IMG/VR virus record: IMGVR_UViG_3300036770_005778
Coordinates: 1-64,000 of that record
Direction: 5' to 3' (one strand)
Length of the DNA stretch: 64,000 nt
Source of the DNA: a virus
Part shown: positions 14,170 through 20,517 of the stretch, piece after piece
Position numbering within the stretch: position 1 is the stretch's first letter
Layout: each line of letters starts with the position of its first letter
The notes under the pieces: generated by a model
Told to the model about the DNA's origin: nothing
Seen by the model: only the letters and a program-made list of their open reading frames with translations
Database searches by the model: none
Translations under genes and position numbers: made by a program

Positions 14170-14516
14170 TGGAAGCGGTCCGTGAGATCACTGCTTGGGA
14201 TGTAGAGTACCGACAGCCCAATCACATCTACCTGCTAGACGGGGACCGTGTTAAGGCCTACATCAAGTGGGGCGAAGGTCCGGTAGAATGGCTGTCAGGA
14301 AAGGTCAAGATTGATCGCCGTGGCCGTAAGTTCGAGAAAGCAGACATTGGTCTGTTCGAAGTTAAAGAAGCAAAGGATCCTGTGATCTTGGAAGTGCCTG
14401 GTAGCAAGGGTGCGACCTACTATGTGAACACAGAAACTGGGACCTGCACCTGCCCTGGATTCACTTTCCGTGGTGCCTGTAAACACACAAAGGAGTTAGA
14501 ACTTGAAGACTACTGA
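14169..14516 (+). CDS. SWIM zinc-finger protein, 115 aa
   Basis: The C-terminus carries CTCPGFTFRGACKH (about residues 95-108), a CxC...CxH SWIM zinc-binding motif, preceded by the usual TYYVNTETG strands. The N-terminal 80 residues are beta-rich and unassigned. SWIM modules bind DNA or proteins and occur in recombination regulators. Here the protein is a compact early gene product, coupled to the gene before it. Confidence 0.75.
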   Translation: MEAVREITAWDVEYRQPNHIYLLDGDRVKAYIKWGEGPVEWLSGKVKIDRRGRKFEKADIGLFEVKEAKDPVILEVPGSKGATYYVNTETGTCTCPGFTFRGACKHTKELELEDY

Positions 14517-14622
14517 TCAAGAATACGCGAGATGGGTTTGGACTACTACGGGCCGTATGTTCCTACAGGCCGTGGCGATCTACGGTGGGCTGTTAGGTGC
14601 CTATTGGGTGCTAGTAGGATGA
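14503..14622 (+). CDS. membrane microprotein with TTG start, 39 aa
   Basis: A TTG at 14503 has AAGGAG 7 nt upstream and opens a 39-codon frame with one transmembrane helix (MFLQAVAIYGGLLGAYWVLVG). It ends in ATGA at the next ATG, the regional rule for coupled genes. The competing frame from the ATG at 14532 covers the same DNA. The overlap geometry favours this reading, but not decisively. Confidence 0.45.
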   Translation: MKTTDQEYARWVWTTTGRMFLQAVAIYGGLLGAYWVLVG

Positions 14623-14867
14623 TCGACCAGTTCCTTTGGTTCTGCCTGCCTGAGGAGGACAAGAGGTTCTTAGAACCATACAGATCCCCTAAGACCGAGA
14701 CCAGCCTGTTCAAATGGATACCTGTGGCAGAAAAGCCACGAGCACGGGATCTCTGCTTGAAACTGGGGCTGCGTGTCCGGGTAGTCTACAGAGGGCCTAG
14801 GAAGCGGTGGGCAGCTCACACGGCCCAAGAAGATGCTACCCATTTCACGGTCTATCCAATCGGTTGA
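14619..14867 (+). CDS. hypothetical early protein, 82 aa (alternative start 14532)
   Basis: From the ATG at 14619 (ATGA overlap) the product is MIDQFLWFCLPEEDKRFLEP... and ends basic (VVYRGPRKRWAAH). Reading from 14532 would add 29 residues. No family is recognised. The start depends on whether the TTG gene at 14503 is real. Confidence 0.5.
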   Translation: MIDQFLWFCLPEEDKRFLEPYRSPKTETSLFKWIPVAEKPRARDLCLKLGLRVRVVYRGPRKRWAAHTAQEDATHFTVYPIG

Positions 14868-14892
14868 CAATTGGCGGGTTTGGCCGTATAAT
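14864..14892 (+). promoter_or_regulatory. early promoter
   Basis: TTGACA, spacer ATTGGCGGGTTTGGCCG, TATAAT, leader ACAAGGAGCG before 14923. Confidence 0.85.
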
Positions 14893-14922
14893 GTAAGTAT
14901 AGTGAAAAACAAGGAGCGAAAA

Positions 14923-15189
14923 ATGACATCAGCACAATCCAAATTCAACGCATATCTAGACGAATGCCGTGAAACCCGAGAGGCTTTGGGTGCCTTTGAG
15001 AAGGCAGTCCACGAAAAGTATGATGGTTCGGGCTACGCCTATATCGCAGGCTACATGATGACCCAACTACAGGATGCTATCACCCACTTGCCCAAAGCCA
15101 AACGGGCAGAGTTCCGTGAGACTTTCCTCCGTGCAGCCAAGAAGTTCGAGCAAGAGAACCTCATGAAGATGATCAAGGAGACTGCATGA
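14923..15189 (+). CDS. helical hypothetical protein, 88 aa
   Basis: The protein is nearly all helix (FNAYLDECRETREALGAFEK ... FLRAAKKFEQENLMKM). A central YAYIAGYMMTQLQ segment is more hydrophobic. No family is recognised. The stop overlaps the next ATG (ATGA). The start is fixed by GGAGCG. Confidence 0.6.
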   Translation: MTSAQSKFNAYLDECRETREALGAFEKAVHEKYDGSGYAYIAGYMMTQLQDAITHLPKAKRAEFRETFLRAAKKFEQENLMKMIKETA

Positions 15190-15374
15190 TCACCAACATC
15201 AACTATCTGAAGACAGCCATAGGAGTCCTCGAACAAGGGCAGACTCCTATGACGGAAGCCAAGATCCTTAAGATCATGCGGGATATCTGCGAGATGAACA
15301 TCCAGCGGATCGAGCAGAATTTGGTTGACAAAGTAGAAGATCGGTTGTATAATAAAGATACAGTAAACGAATAG
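15186..15374 (+). CDS. small hypothetical protein, 62 aa
   Basis: Translation is coupled to the previous gene by ATGA. It is helical (TEAKILKIMRDICEMNIQRI). Its last 17 codons overlap the next promoter and leader, so part of the C-terminus (DRLYNKDTVNE) is dictated by promoter sequence. Confidence 0.55.
   Translation: MITNINYLKTAIGVLEQGQTPMTEAKILKIMRDICEMNIQRIEQNLVDKVEDRLYNKDTVNE
15325..15353 (+). promoter_or_regulatory. early promoter inside the upstream coding sequence
   Basis: TTGACA, 17-nt spacer, TATAAT, leader AATAGGAGCG before 15384. Confidence 0.8.
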
Positions 15375-15383
15375 GAGCGAACT

Positions 15384-15500
15384 ATGGAATTTGAAGATCT
15401 GTTTGATGATGTAGACGAAACTGTGATAGATGAAGATCTAGACATCGACGAAGCAGTAGATATCCTCTACGATGCGATCTATGGAGACGACAATGCCTAA
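15384..15500 (+). CDS. highly acidic microprotein, 38 aa
   Basis: About half of the residues are Asp or Glu (EFEDLFDDVDE, DEDLDIDEAVD), with a single hydrophobic Ile-Leu-Tyr patch. The start is fixed by GGAGCGAACT. Such composition is seen in DNA-mimic or protein-binding inhibitors of phages, a possibility only. Its end overlaps the next gene by 8 nt. Confidence 0.6.
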   Translation: MEFEDLFDDVDETVIDEDLDIDEAVDILYDAIYGDDNA

Positions 15501-16116
15501 TTGGTGCTCGAATTACATTTCCGTGCGCGGTCGTAGACAAGAGGCCGTGCAGAAGTTGGCGGATGCCTTTGATGCAGGTGAATTCTGCAATGCAGTGATC
15601 CCCTGTCCAGAAGATCTACTGCGTGATGGCAGTAGCACCCACGGCGGTCCTAACGCAGATGCCTACGACCAGATCCGTGCAGAGAACAAGGCCAAACACG
15701 GCTACGACAACTGGTATGACTTCAATGTGGCCAATTGGGGAACCAAATGGGACATCACTGTCAGTTCAGAGTGCGAGCGTGACGAAGACGGATTGAGTTT
15801 CAGCGGACAGTTCGACACAGCCTGGTCGCCACCTATGGGCATCGTAGAGCGATTGACCCAGCAGGGCTACGATGTCACCCTCTACTACTACGAGCCGGGC
15901 ATGGGCTTTGTAGGCAAGTATGAGGACGGTGTAGATGACTACTATGAACTGTCAGGTTTGGACAGTTCCACCGTGGCGGCCACCATCGGTGACGAATTGG
16001 ACGACTTCTTTGGCATCTCTGAACAGATGGCCGAATACGAGTCAGAGCAGGAAGAAGAAGAGCTCACAGAATGGATCAAAGATGGCGCTGACAAGCGTGG
16101 ATTGGTCACTGTATGA
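15493..16116 (+). CDS. Api92-like (DUF1281, ferredoxin-like fold) protein, 207 aa
   Basis: The opening MPNWCSNYISVRG and the central NWGTKWDITV are hallmarks of the Api92/YubB-like DUF1281 family found on phages and plasmids. A long acidic C-terminal tail (YESEQEEEELTEWIK) is present. The family has no established function. The ATG at 15493 overlaps the preceding stop by 8 nt, and the stop overlaps the next start by ATGA. Confidence 0.8.
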   Translation: MPNWCSNYISVRGRRQEAVQKLADAFDAGEFCNAVIPCPEDLLRDGSSTHGGPNADAYDQIRAENKAKHGYDNWYDFNVANWGTKWDITVSSECERDEDGLSFSGQFDTAWSPPMGIVERLTQQGYDVTLYYYEPGMGFVGKYEDGVDDYYELSGLDSSTVAATIGDELDDFFGISEQMAEYESEQEEEELTEWIKDGADKRGLVTV

Positions 16117-16304
16117 GAACTTACCGTTTCCAATTTGAAGTGATCTGTGCCGGCCAAGGTCGGCCCGATCTCAAGAGAGTCGAAGACATGCTGGATCTCA
16201 GCATGCAGGATCTGGTCATGGACGACGAGTTTGTCGCCGCCCTAGACGAGACGGAAGCGGTGACCATCCAGGTTACGCCGCTGTTTGGTGATACAGATGG
16301 TTGA
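16113..16304 (+). CDS. small hypothetical protein, 63 aa
   Basis: It is coupled to the Api92-like gene by ATGA. A strand-helix-strand order (YRFQFEVICAG, RVEDMLDLSMQDLVM, EAVTIQVTPL) suggests a small ferredoxin-like or ACT-like fold. No family is recognised. Confidence 0.6.
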   Translation: MRTYRFQFEVICAGQGRPDLKRVEDMLDLSMQDLVMDDEFVAALDETEAVTIQVTPLFGDTDG

Positions 16305-16329
16305 CATCTGGATTGGTTGAGTATATAAT
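16301..16329 (+). promoter_or_regulatory. early promoter with long leader
   Basis: TTGACA, 17-nt spacer, TATAAT, then TTAGTTAAC and a CA-repeat stretch before TAGGAGA and the ATG at 16378. Confidence 0.75.
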
Positions 16330-16377
16330 TAATATACTTGGTAGTTAGTTAACGCACACACACTTAGGAGATTTAGA

Positions 16378-16692
16378 ATGGCAACTTCAAAGACTTTCGC
16401 TGTAGCAGGTGTTTCCACCCACAAAGACGGCACCAAGATCCGTTTCGCCAACGATGCGGCTCGCGTCAAGATCTTGATCAAGAACGGACACACGGACATC
16501 GAGCTGATCGACCTGCCCCGGGAGATGACCAAGGCAGAGATCGCCCAATACCTGTTCGAAACCGACTTCGCTAAAGGTCGTGTTGCGGTCATGGACGCGA
16601 TCAAGGATCTAGCCAAAAAGAACCGTGTGAAGGCAGTGCCTGAAGTAAGTAAAAGTACCACTGCCGCGAAGGCAGAGGCCGTCGCCCAGTAA
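16378..16692 (+). CDS. conserved hypothetical early protein, 104 aa
   Basis: Compact alpha/beta protein (KTFAVAGVSTHKDGTKIRFA ... DIELIDLPREMTKAEIAQYL) with a flexible Lys/Ala-rich tail. The TKAEIAQYLFET helix resembles a DNA-binding helix, but no family is certain. Like the HTH gene at 8787 it is followed by the CCGATTCGCTCCCGG motif and a strong terminator, which suggests high expression and related control. Confidence 0.65.
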   Translation: MATSKTFAVAGVSTHKDGTKIRFANDAARVKILIKNGHTDIELIDLPREMTKAEIAQYLFETDFAKGRVAVMDAIKDLAKKNRVKAVPEVSKSTTAAKAEAVAQ

Positions 16693-16694
16693 GA

Positions 16695-16709
16695 CCGATT
16701 CGCTCCCGG
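16695..16709 (+). repeat. 15-bp 3'-UTR motif CCGATTCGCTCCCGG, copy 2
   Basis: Identical to 9077-9091. It starts two bases after the stop codon. Confidence 0.6.
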
Positions 16710-16723
16710 TTTGGGTGACACTT

Positions 16724-16758
16724 GGGGGGCTGCTTTAACGGGCAGCCCTCTTTTTTTT
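16724..16758 (+). terminator. strong intrinsic terminator
   Basis: GGGCTGC / GCAGCCC stem, loop TTTAACGG, then CTC and eight T. Confidence 0.9.
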
Positions 16759-16766
16759 CTTCGGAG

Positions 16767-16772
16767 TAAATA
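16767..16772 (+). promoter_or_regulatory. late promoter core TAAATA, 4 nt from ATG
   Basis: AGTAAATA-CAAG-ATG, a late-type signal within the early region. A GGAG lies farther upstream. Confidence 0.55.
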
Positions 16773-16776
16773 CAAG

Positions 16777-17160
16777 ATGATCATCGAATTCCTTATAGTC
16801 TTTGCTGTGGGTTTTTGGTTGGGCAGCCTCTTCCGGGGTGCCTGGATGGCTCTGAGTTTCCGTGAAATCCTCAAGGATCTAGGAGTCACTGATCAGCAAC
16901 TGCGTAACCTAGCAAAGAAGAATGGCCTAGATCTCGATGATCCAGAACCCACTGCTCGAAATGAGAAAGACGATCTTCCGGTGCTAGAAGTCCGCATCGA
17001 ACAGCATCCAGAAGGCCTGTTCGCATATCGCAAAGAGGACAACTTCTTTATCGCACAGGGCTCAGACCGCACCACACTGATGGAGAACCTGGTCAACAAC
17101 CTCACCAACGTCAGGGTCGTGGTAGCCAAAGAAGACGGGGCTGATCTGATCAACCCCTAG
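16777..17160 (+). CDS. single-pass membrane protein, 127 aa
   Basis: An N-terminal transmembrane helix (FLIVFAVGFWLGSLF) is followed by a helix-turn-helix-like LGVTDQQLRNLAKKNGLD and a basic-acidic beta region (LPVLEVRIEQHPEGLFAYRK). The start at 16777 is preferred because TAAATA lies 4 nt upstream. An upstream frame would run through the terminator. A cytoplasmic domain anchored to the membrane is likely. No family is recognised. Confidence 0.6.
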   Translation: MIIEFLIVFAVGFWLGSLFRGAWMALSFREILKDLGVTDQQLRNLAKKNGLDLDDPEPTARNEKDDLPVLEVRIEQHPEGLFAYRKEDNFFIAQGSDRTTLMENLVNNLTNVRVVVAKEDGADLINP

Positions 17161-17215
17161 GCAGTTAGTAAGCACTTACTTAATCCCGACTACGTTACTA
17201 CACTATTATAAAAAA

Positions 17216-17281
17216 CACTTGCAAATTGGGCTGTGTTGCGCTATAATGTTTTTGTGTTAGTTAATAAGCAAATAGGAGCGT
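17216..17281 (+). repeat. 66-bp promoter-leader direct repeat, copy 1
   Basis: It matches 17495-17560 with three mismatches and covers the -35, -10, TTAGTTAATAAGC and TAGGAGCGT. Confidence 0.85.
17219..17247 (+). promoter_or_regulatory. early promoter, TTGCAA variant
   Basis: TTGCAA, spacer ATTGGGCTGTGTTGCGC, TATAAT, leading to 17285. Confidence 0.75.
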
Positions 17282-17284
17282 AAT

Positions 17285-17470
17285 ATGCAACAAGTAAACA
17301 ATGTTTTAGTAGCACTGCAAACAGCACACGCAACAGTGCGCATGGCTAAAGACTACGAGCAAGAAGAAGCAGTAAACGACACAGCGTTTGCAATTGTGGA
17401 ACTACTGCGCACACTGCACGACAACGATTTTGACATTGCAGATTTAGCACAGCAAGCGTTAGAGATGTAG
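17285..17470 (+). CDS. helical hypothetical protein, 61 aa
   Basis: All-helical and acidic (LVALQTAHATVRMAKDYEQE ... FDIADLAQQALEM). The start is fixed by TAGGAGCG. Codon use differs from the genes on either side (ATT and GCA preferred). No family is recognised. Confidence 0.55.
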   Translation: MQQVNNVLVALQTAHATVRMAKDYEQEEAVNDTAFAIVELLRTLHDNDFDIADLAQQALEM

Positions 17471-17494
17471 CATAAACGCAACAGCACTACACAG

Positions 17495-17560
17495 CACTTG
17501 CAATTTGGGCTGTGTAGTGCTATAATGTTTTTGTGTTAGTTAATAAGCAAATAGGAGCGT
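17495..17560 (+). repeat. 66-bp promoter-leader direct repeat, copy 2
   Basis: Second copy of the repeat at 17216-17281. It precedes the gene at 17563. Confidence 0.85.
17498..17526 (+). promoter_or_regulatory. early promoter, TTGCAA variant
   Basis: TTGCAA, spacer TTTGGGCTGTGTAGTGC, TATAAT, leading to 17563. Confidence 0.75.
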
Positions 17561-17562
17561 GT

Positions 17563-17895
17563 ATGTTAAAAATTACAAACACTACAGTAGAGCGTGATGA
17601 AGAAGAAGGCATGACTTACACGAGCTATGACGTAGAAGGCTTTGCTACGCTAGACGGTACGAGCATTTGGGACTACGACTATGCTAAGGAAGGCACACAG
17701 GTTAAAGTTACGCACATAGGCGTGACGGAGTACGACGACGAAGATTACGGCAAGAGCATTTATGTGACGCACGACAAAGGCTGGGAGATTTACACAGACA
17801 GAGGCTTTGAGCAGAGCATTAGTAGTGTGCTGGGCTTTGACGTTACGTTTACAGAGCAAGGCATGCAAGACGACGAACTTGCGAGCATGGAGTAA
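17563..17895 (+). CDS. acidic beta-rich hypothetical protein, 110 aa
   Basis: Alternating strands with many Asp, Glu, Thr and Tyr (TYTSYDVEGFATLDGTSIWD ... YDDEDYGKSIYVTHDKGWEI). It could be a small beta sandwich. The start is fixed by TAGGAGCG. No family is recognised. It lies in the GATC-free cassette. Confidence 0.55.
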   Translation: MLKITNTTVERDEEEGMTYTSYDVEGFATLDGTSIWDYDYAKEGTQVKVTHIGVTEYDDEDYGKSIYVTHDKGWEIYTDRGFEQSISSVLGFDVTFTEQGMQDDELASME

Positions 17896-17916
17896 CTTTT
17901 ACGCAACACTACGCAC

Positions 17917-17945
17917 TTGACATTTTGGGTGCGTAGTGCTATAAT
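17917..17945 (+). promoter_or_regulatory. early promoter, cassette variant
   Basis: TTGACA, spacer TTTTGGGTGCGTAGTGC, TATAAT, leader AACGGAGCG. Confidence 0.75.
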
Positions 17946-17973
17946 GCTTACACACTAAACAAACGGAGCGAAT

Positions 17974-18291
17974 ATGCAACTAGCAACTACAAAACAAACA
18001 CGTAAAATTGTAAGCAACTACTTTAACGGTATTAGTTTTAGCGGTAACAGTTGGACAGACAAGTGTGCAGGCGACGAGACTATGCGGCGTGTGGCGTTTA
18101 AGATTTGCGGCGGTAGCATGGAAGCAACTAGGCTAGAAACTATACGCAAAGACTTGCAGGCGCTGTTTATGCTGGCAGGCTTTGCTAACGAAGTTAAAAC
18201 AACGGACAGCACGAGCAAGCGTGTAGGGCTTTTGGCATACTGTAGGGACGACAGCGGTTGCTACGTGCGTGTTAAAGCACGGGCAAGTTAG
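17974..18291 (+). CDS. hypothetical protein, 105 aa
   Basis: A mixed alpha/beta protein with several Cys (DKCAGDETMRRVAFKICGGS) and a C-terminal strand pair (LLAYCRDDSGCYVRVKARAS). Function unknown. It is the last gene of the GATC-free cassette. A hairpin (GGGTGTTGC / GCAACACCC) follows. Confidence 0.55.
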   Translation: MQLATTKQTRKIVSNYFNGISFSGNSWTDKCAGDETMRRVAFKICGGSMEATRLETIRKDLQALFMLAGFANEVKTTDSTSKRVGLLAYCRDDSGCYVRVKARAS

Positions 18292-18301
18292 CACTAACTA
18301 A

Positions 18302-18340
18302 CAGGGTGTTGCGTTTTTGCAACACCCCCCGGCCCCGCTG
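18302..18340 (+). repeat. hairpin plus GGCCCCGCTG element
   Basis: GGGTGTTGC-GTTTTT-GCAACACCC folds strongly and is followed directly by GGCCCCGCTG (18331-18340). The T-run is in the loop, so termination is doubtful. Confidence 0.5.
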
Positions 18341-18348
18341 CTAGCCGG

Positions 18349-18377
18349 TTGACAATTGGCGGGTTTGGCTGTAGAAT
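18349..18377 (+). promoter_or_regulatory. early promoter
   Basis: TTGACA, spacer ATTGGCGGGTTTGGCTG, TAGAAT, leader AAAGGAGCG before 18407. Confidence 0.8.
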
Positions 18378-18406
18378 GTAGTTACAGTGAAACAAAGGAG
18401 CGAACT

Positions 18407-18520
18407 ATGTTGAAACTCATCGGAATTGCGGCAGTAGTGTACGTGGGTTGGATCACCGGCATCATCCAAGCAGCACTTCTAATCACAGCCGCAGGGCTGA
18501 CTACTGTGGCGGGGCTGTGA
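18407..18520 (+). CDS. membrane microprotein, 37 aa
   Basis: The start is fixed by AAAGGAGCGAACT. The peptide is hydrophobic almost throughout (LIGIAAVVYVGWITGIIQAA ... GLTTVAGL) and likely spans the membrane once or as a hairpin. The stop overlaps the next ATG (TGATG). It opens a four-gene coupled operon. Confidence 0.55.
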   Translation: MLKLIGIAAVVYVGWITGIIQAALLITAAGLTTVAGL

Positions 18521-18702
18521 TGTTTGGATTCAATCATCGAGTAAGCCGCCCAGCGACCAACGAACTCATCGACCTAGCAGAAGGCGGAGTCATCGACTGG
18601 GAGTCATTGGCCCGAGATCTGTTGGGCTGGATGAGCGAGCACGAAGTCGCAGAGTTCGCCCGACGCAATGACTACATCCGGGAGGAGGACGAGGATGCCT
18701 AA
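18520..18702 (+). CDS. small hypothetical protein, 60 aa
   Basis: It is coupled to the membrane peptide before it. The sequence (ATNELIDLAEGGVIDWESLA then RDLLGWMSEHEVAEFARRND) is a two-helix module seen in many small phage proteins, with a Trp-containing amphipathic helix. Function unknown. It ends 8 nt inside the next gene. Confidence 0.6.
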   Translation: MFGFNHRVSRPATNELIDLAEGGVIDWESLARDLLGWMSEHEVAEFARRNDYIREEDEDA

Positions 18703-18922
18703 GTATGTGTTCGAGCGCACCAGCCTAGTCACAGAGACTTTCACCGTGACGGCTGACGACGAGGATCAAGCCCTGGACCTAGTCCGGGACGGTGGGCCTA
18801 CAGTCAAAGTTGGTCCTATGCAGTGGCAGGATTGGTACGATGAGGAATACAGCCTAGATTCAGTAGAAGATGAACTGGTAACGTTCCTAAACTCAAAGGT
18901 GAAAGAATGCGCTATTTCCTGA
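18695..18922 (+). CDS. small hypothetical protein, 75 aa
   Basis: MPKYVFERTSLVTETFTVTA followed by DDEDQALDLVRDGG resembles the small 'YdcF-like' strand-helix repeats of phage proteins that carry an ETFTVTADD-type strand. Later residues are acidic and aromatic (QDWYDEEYSLDSVEDEL). The function is unknown. Overlaps of 8 and 16 nt with its neighbours show tight coupling. Confidence 0.55.
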   Translation: MPKYVFERTSLVTETFTVTADDEDQALDLVRDGGPTVKVGPMQWQDWYDEEYSLDSVEDELVTFLNSKVKECAIS

Positions 18923-19260
18923 TATCGTTTGACTGCAACGGCCTGGAGTGCCTGCAGGACATCTCAGAGTTCCATCCCGACAACTGGGACAAGAACCAAC
19001 TCATGGGCATAATGATGGGCAAGGCCTACAAGAAGGCGCCCATCCATGCCCAGATCTCGCAGATGGTCATGCGGGCCAAATTCAACCCACAGCGCCACTA
19101 CGAGATCTACATACAGCAGGCCGATGACGATATCTCAGCCGCAGATTTCGCCAGTGTGTTTAACGACGATCCGCAGTTCTGGGCGGATTACGTCCGTGAG
19201 CATCATAGTGTAAAGATATACAGTGATCGCATCAAGAAGGGATCTAGGGTCATCGAGTGA
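18907..19260 (+). CDS. hypothetical protein, 117 aa
   Basis: The opening MRYFLISFDCNGLECLQDIS suggests a beta-alpha core. Two Cys lie early, and a central helix (KAYKKAPIHAQISQMVMRAKF) precedes acidic C-terminal sequence. No family is recognised. It is the last gene of the 18407 operon. Confidence 0.6.
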   Translation: MRYFLISFDCNGLECLQDISEFHPDNWDKNQLMGIMMGKAYKKAPIHAQISQMVMRAKFNPQRHYEIYIQQADDDISAADFASVFNDDPQFWADYVREHHSVKIYSDRIKKGSRVIE

Positions 19261-19266
19261 TTTTGG

Positions 19267-19295
19267 TTGACAACTCCTTGTTTTGGACCTATAAT
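19267..19295 (+). promoter_or_regulatory. early promoter
   Basis: TTGACA, 17-nt spacer, TATAAT, leader GGATAACAAAACAAGGAGCG before 19330. Confidence 0.8.
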
Positions 19296-19329
19296 AGAAA
19301 CATAGGATAACAAAACAAGGAGCGACAAA

Positions 19330-19605
19330 ATGTACTTGGTTTATTCCGTGATAGCAGAACGTGATCACTACGAGGGCGATCGTGTGTATCCTTTGGCAGT
19401 GTTCGCAACCCGTGAAGAAGCAGTGGATTACGGTGTGGGCTACCTGTTCGATGACGATGGCGATGACCCTCGCATAGGCGTTATGGATTCCGTGCGTGTG
19501 GTAGAGTTCGACGGTGCCCTCCCTGCGGTGGACCTGTATGCTTACCGCGATGGTCTGGTAGGGCGTGGCGCTGGTGAGTGCGTGATGCGTTTGGCTGTGG
19601 CCTAA
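19330..19605 (+). CDS. hypothetical early protein, 91 aa
   Basis: Small alpha/beta protein: MYLVYSVIAERDHYEGDRV, a helix (ATREEAVDYGVGYL), an acidic turn (FDDDGDDP) and two strands. The pattern is that of a small phage 'Tyr-Val-Tyr-Ser' family protein of unknown role. The start is fixed by AAGGAGCG. Confidence 0.6.
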   Translation: MYLVYSVIAERDHYEGDRVYPLAVFATREEAVDYGVGYLFDDDGDDPRIGVMDSVRVVEFDGALPAVDLYAYRDGLVGRGAGECVMRLAVA

Positions 19606-19610
19606 TTTGG

Positions 19611-19639
19611 TTGACAATTCCCTAGTTTGGCAGCATAAT
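19611..19639 (+). promoter_or_regulatory. early promoter
   Basis: TTGACA, spacer ATTCCCTAGTTTGGCAG, CATAAT, leader ACAACAAGGAGCG before 19673. Confidence 0.8.
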
Positions 19640-19672
19640 AACAACTGTAGCAAAACACAACAAGGAGCGAAA

Positions 19673-19891
19673 ATGAAAGACATTGCACTGAACGTAGCCA
19701 ACATAGCCTATAAGACCGTGATTGGCATCATCATACTGCCCTTTATCGCAGTGGCTTTTGGCATAACCAAACTGCTGGGCGGCGAGCCCCTCAGCATGGA
19801 CGACATGGGCGCGGGCTTCATGATCATGTGTGCCATAGCCATTGGCTTAGCGATCGCTACGGTAGCATTCGGCATAGGATACCTGCTGTAA
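19673..19891 (+). CDS. two-helix membrane protein, 72 aa
   Basis: Two transmembrane helices (TVIGIIILPFIAVAFGI and FMIMCAIAIGLAIATVAFGI) flank a loop with GGEPLSMDDMG. The start is fixed by AAGGAGCG. The stop overlaps the next ATG (TAATG). Similar pairs of small membrane genes follow, suggesting a membrane module. Confidence 0.65.
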   Translation: MKDIALNVANIAYKTVIGIIILPFIAVAFGITKLLGGEPLSMDDMGAGFMIMCAIAIGLAIATVAFGIGYLL

Positions 19892-20112
19892 TGCCGTTAA
19901 CTGCCCTAAAATGGCTGGGCACTGGGTTTACCATACTGGGAGCCCTGCTGACGAGCCTGGGATCATATGATCCTTATAATGTCACAGCATTCAACCTGGG
20001 TGCGGTGTTTTGGCTGTGGGCTTCGATCCGTATGCGAGATCCAGCGCTGATCACTGTGAACGCAGTGCTGTTGACAATCTATGTGTTTGGCAGTATACTA
20101 AGACTACAGTAA
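19891..20112 (+). CDS. membrane protein, 73 aa
   Basis: Two or three hydrophobic helices (LGTGFTILGALLTSLG, NLGAVFWLWASI, ALITVNAVLLTIYVFG). The start overlaps the preceding stop. A complete early promoter (20071-20099) lies in its last 14 codons. Confidence 0.6.
   Translation: MPLTALKWLGTGFTILGALLTSLGSYDPYNVTAFNLGAVFWLWASIRMRDPALITVNAVLLTIYVFGSILRLQ
20071..20099 (+). promoter_or_regulatory. early promoter inside a coding sequence
   Basis: TTGACA, spacer ATCTATGTGTTTGGCAG, TATACT, leader AAAGGAGCAAGCA before 20129. Confidence 0.75.
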
Positions 20113-20128
20113 ACTAAAGGAGCAAGCA

Positions 20129-20305
20129 ATGACTAAACTAGCAATGACATTTATCTTTGGTGGCGTCCTACTGATGTTTGGCGCCGTGGGTGGCATGGAA
20201 GATCCTGCCAAAGCAGACTACTTCTTGGAGCAGTTAGTCATAGCACTGGTGGGCGTGTTCTTTGCCTTCGTGGGCACACGCCTGCTGCCCCAGGAGCAGG
20301 TATGA
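20129..20305 (+). CDS. two-helix membrane protein, 58 aa
   Basis: Two hydrophobic helices (MTFIFGGVLLMFGAVGG and LVIALVGVFFAFVGT) with a charged loop. Too short for most tools but well supported by an AAAGGAG site and an ATGA link to the next gene. Together with its neighbours it forms a run of small membrane proteins, possibly the lysis region. Confidence 0.6.
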   Translation: MTKLAMTFIFGGVLLMFGAVGGMEDPAKADYFLEQLVIALVGVFFAFVGTRLLPQEQV

Positions 20306-20517
20306 TCACCATACAAGGATTCACAGCCCTGCAGCGTGACATCGCTGACCGCATATGGGCCATGGACACTGAGCACGAAGTAGAACACTACATACAGAGC
20401 ATGCCCCGTCGTATGCAGCCACAGGCCCGGGTAGTGCTCGACATGATCATAGCCACAGAACTAGACTCATACATGGAGATCACGGATGAAGTACGCGATT
20501 ATCTCTGCAGCCGCTAG
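20302..20517 (+). CDS. helical hypothetical protein, 71 aa
   Basis: Soluble, helical, Met/Arg-rich (LQRDIADRIWAMDTEHEVEH ... MPRRMQPQARVVLDMIIATE). The sequence IWAMDTEHEVEHYIQSMP resembles a family of small phage proteins of unknown function. It is coupled upstream by ATGA and overlaps the following lipoprotein gene by 32 nt. Confidence 0.6.
   Translation: MITIQGFTALQRDIADRIWAMDTEHEVEHYIQSMPRRMQPQARVVLDMIIATELDSYMEITDEVRDYLCSR

Larger units (their letters stand above)
17151..18450. other. GATC-free, atypical-codon cassette
   Basis: No GATC occurs from about 17151 to 18450, while it recurs every few dozen bases on either side. Genes here prefer ATT, TTT, GCA and ACG over the ATC and TTC used by neighbours. 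Three genes with related promoters lie inside. It is probably a recent acquisition. Confidence 0.6.

Noticed and set aside
18302-18325. Terminator after the 105-aa gene
   Set aside because: The stem is strong but the T-run is in the loop and no T tail follows. It was kept as a hairpin element only.
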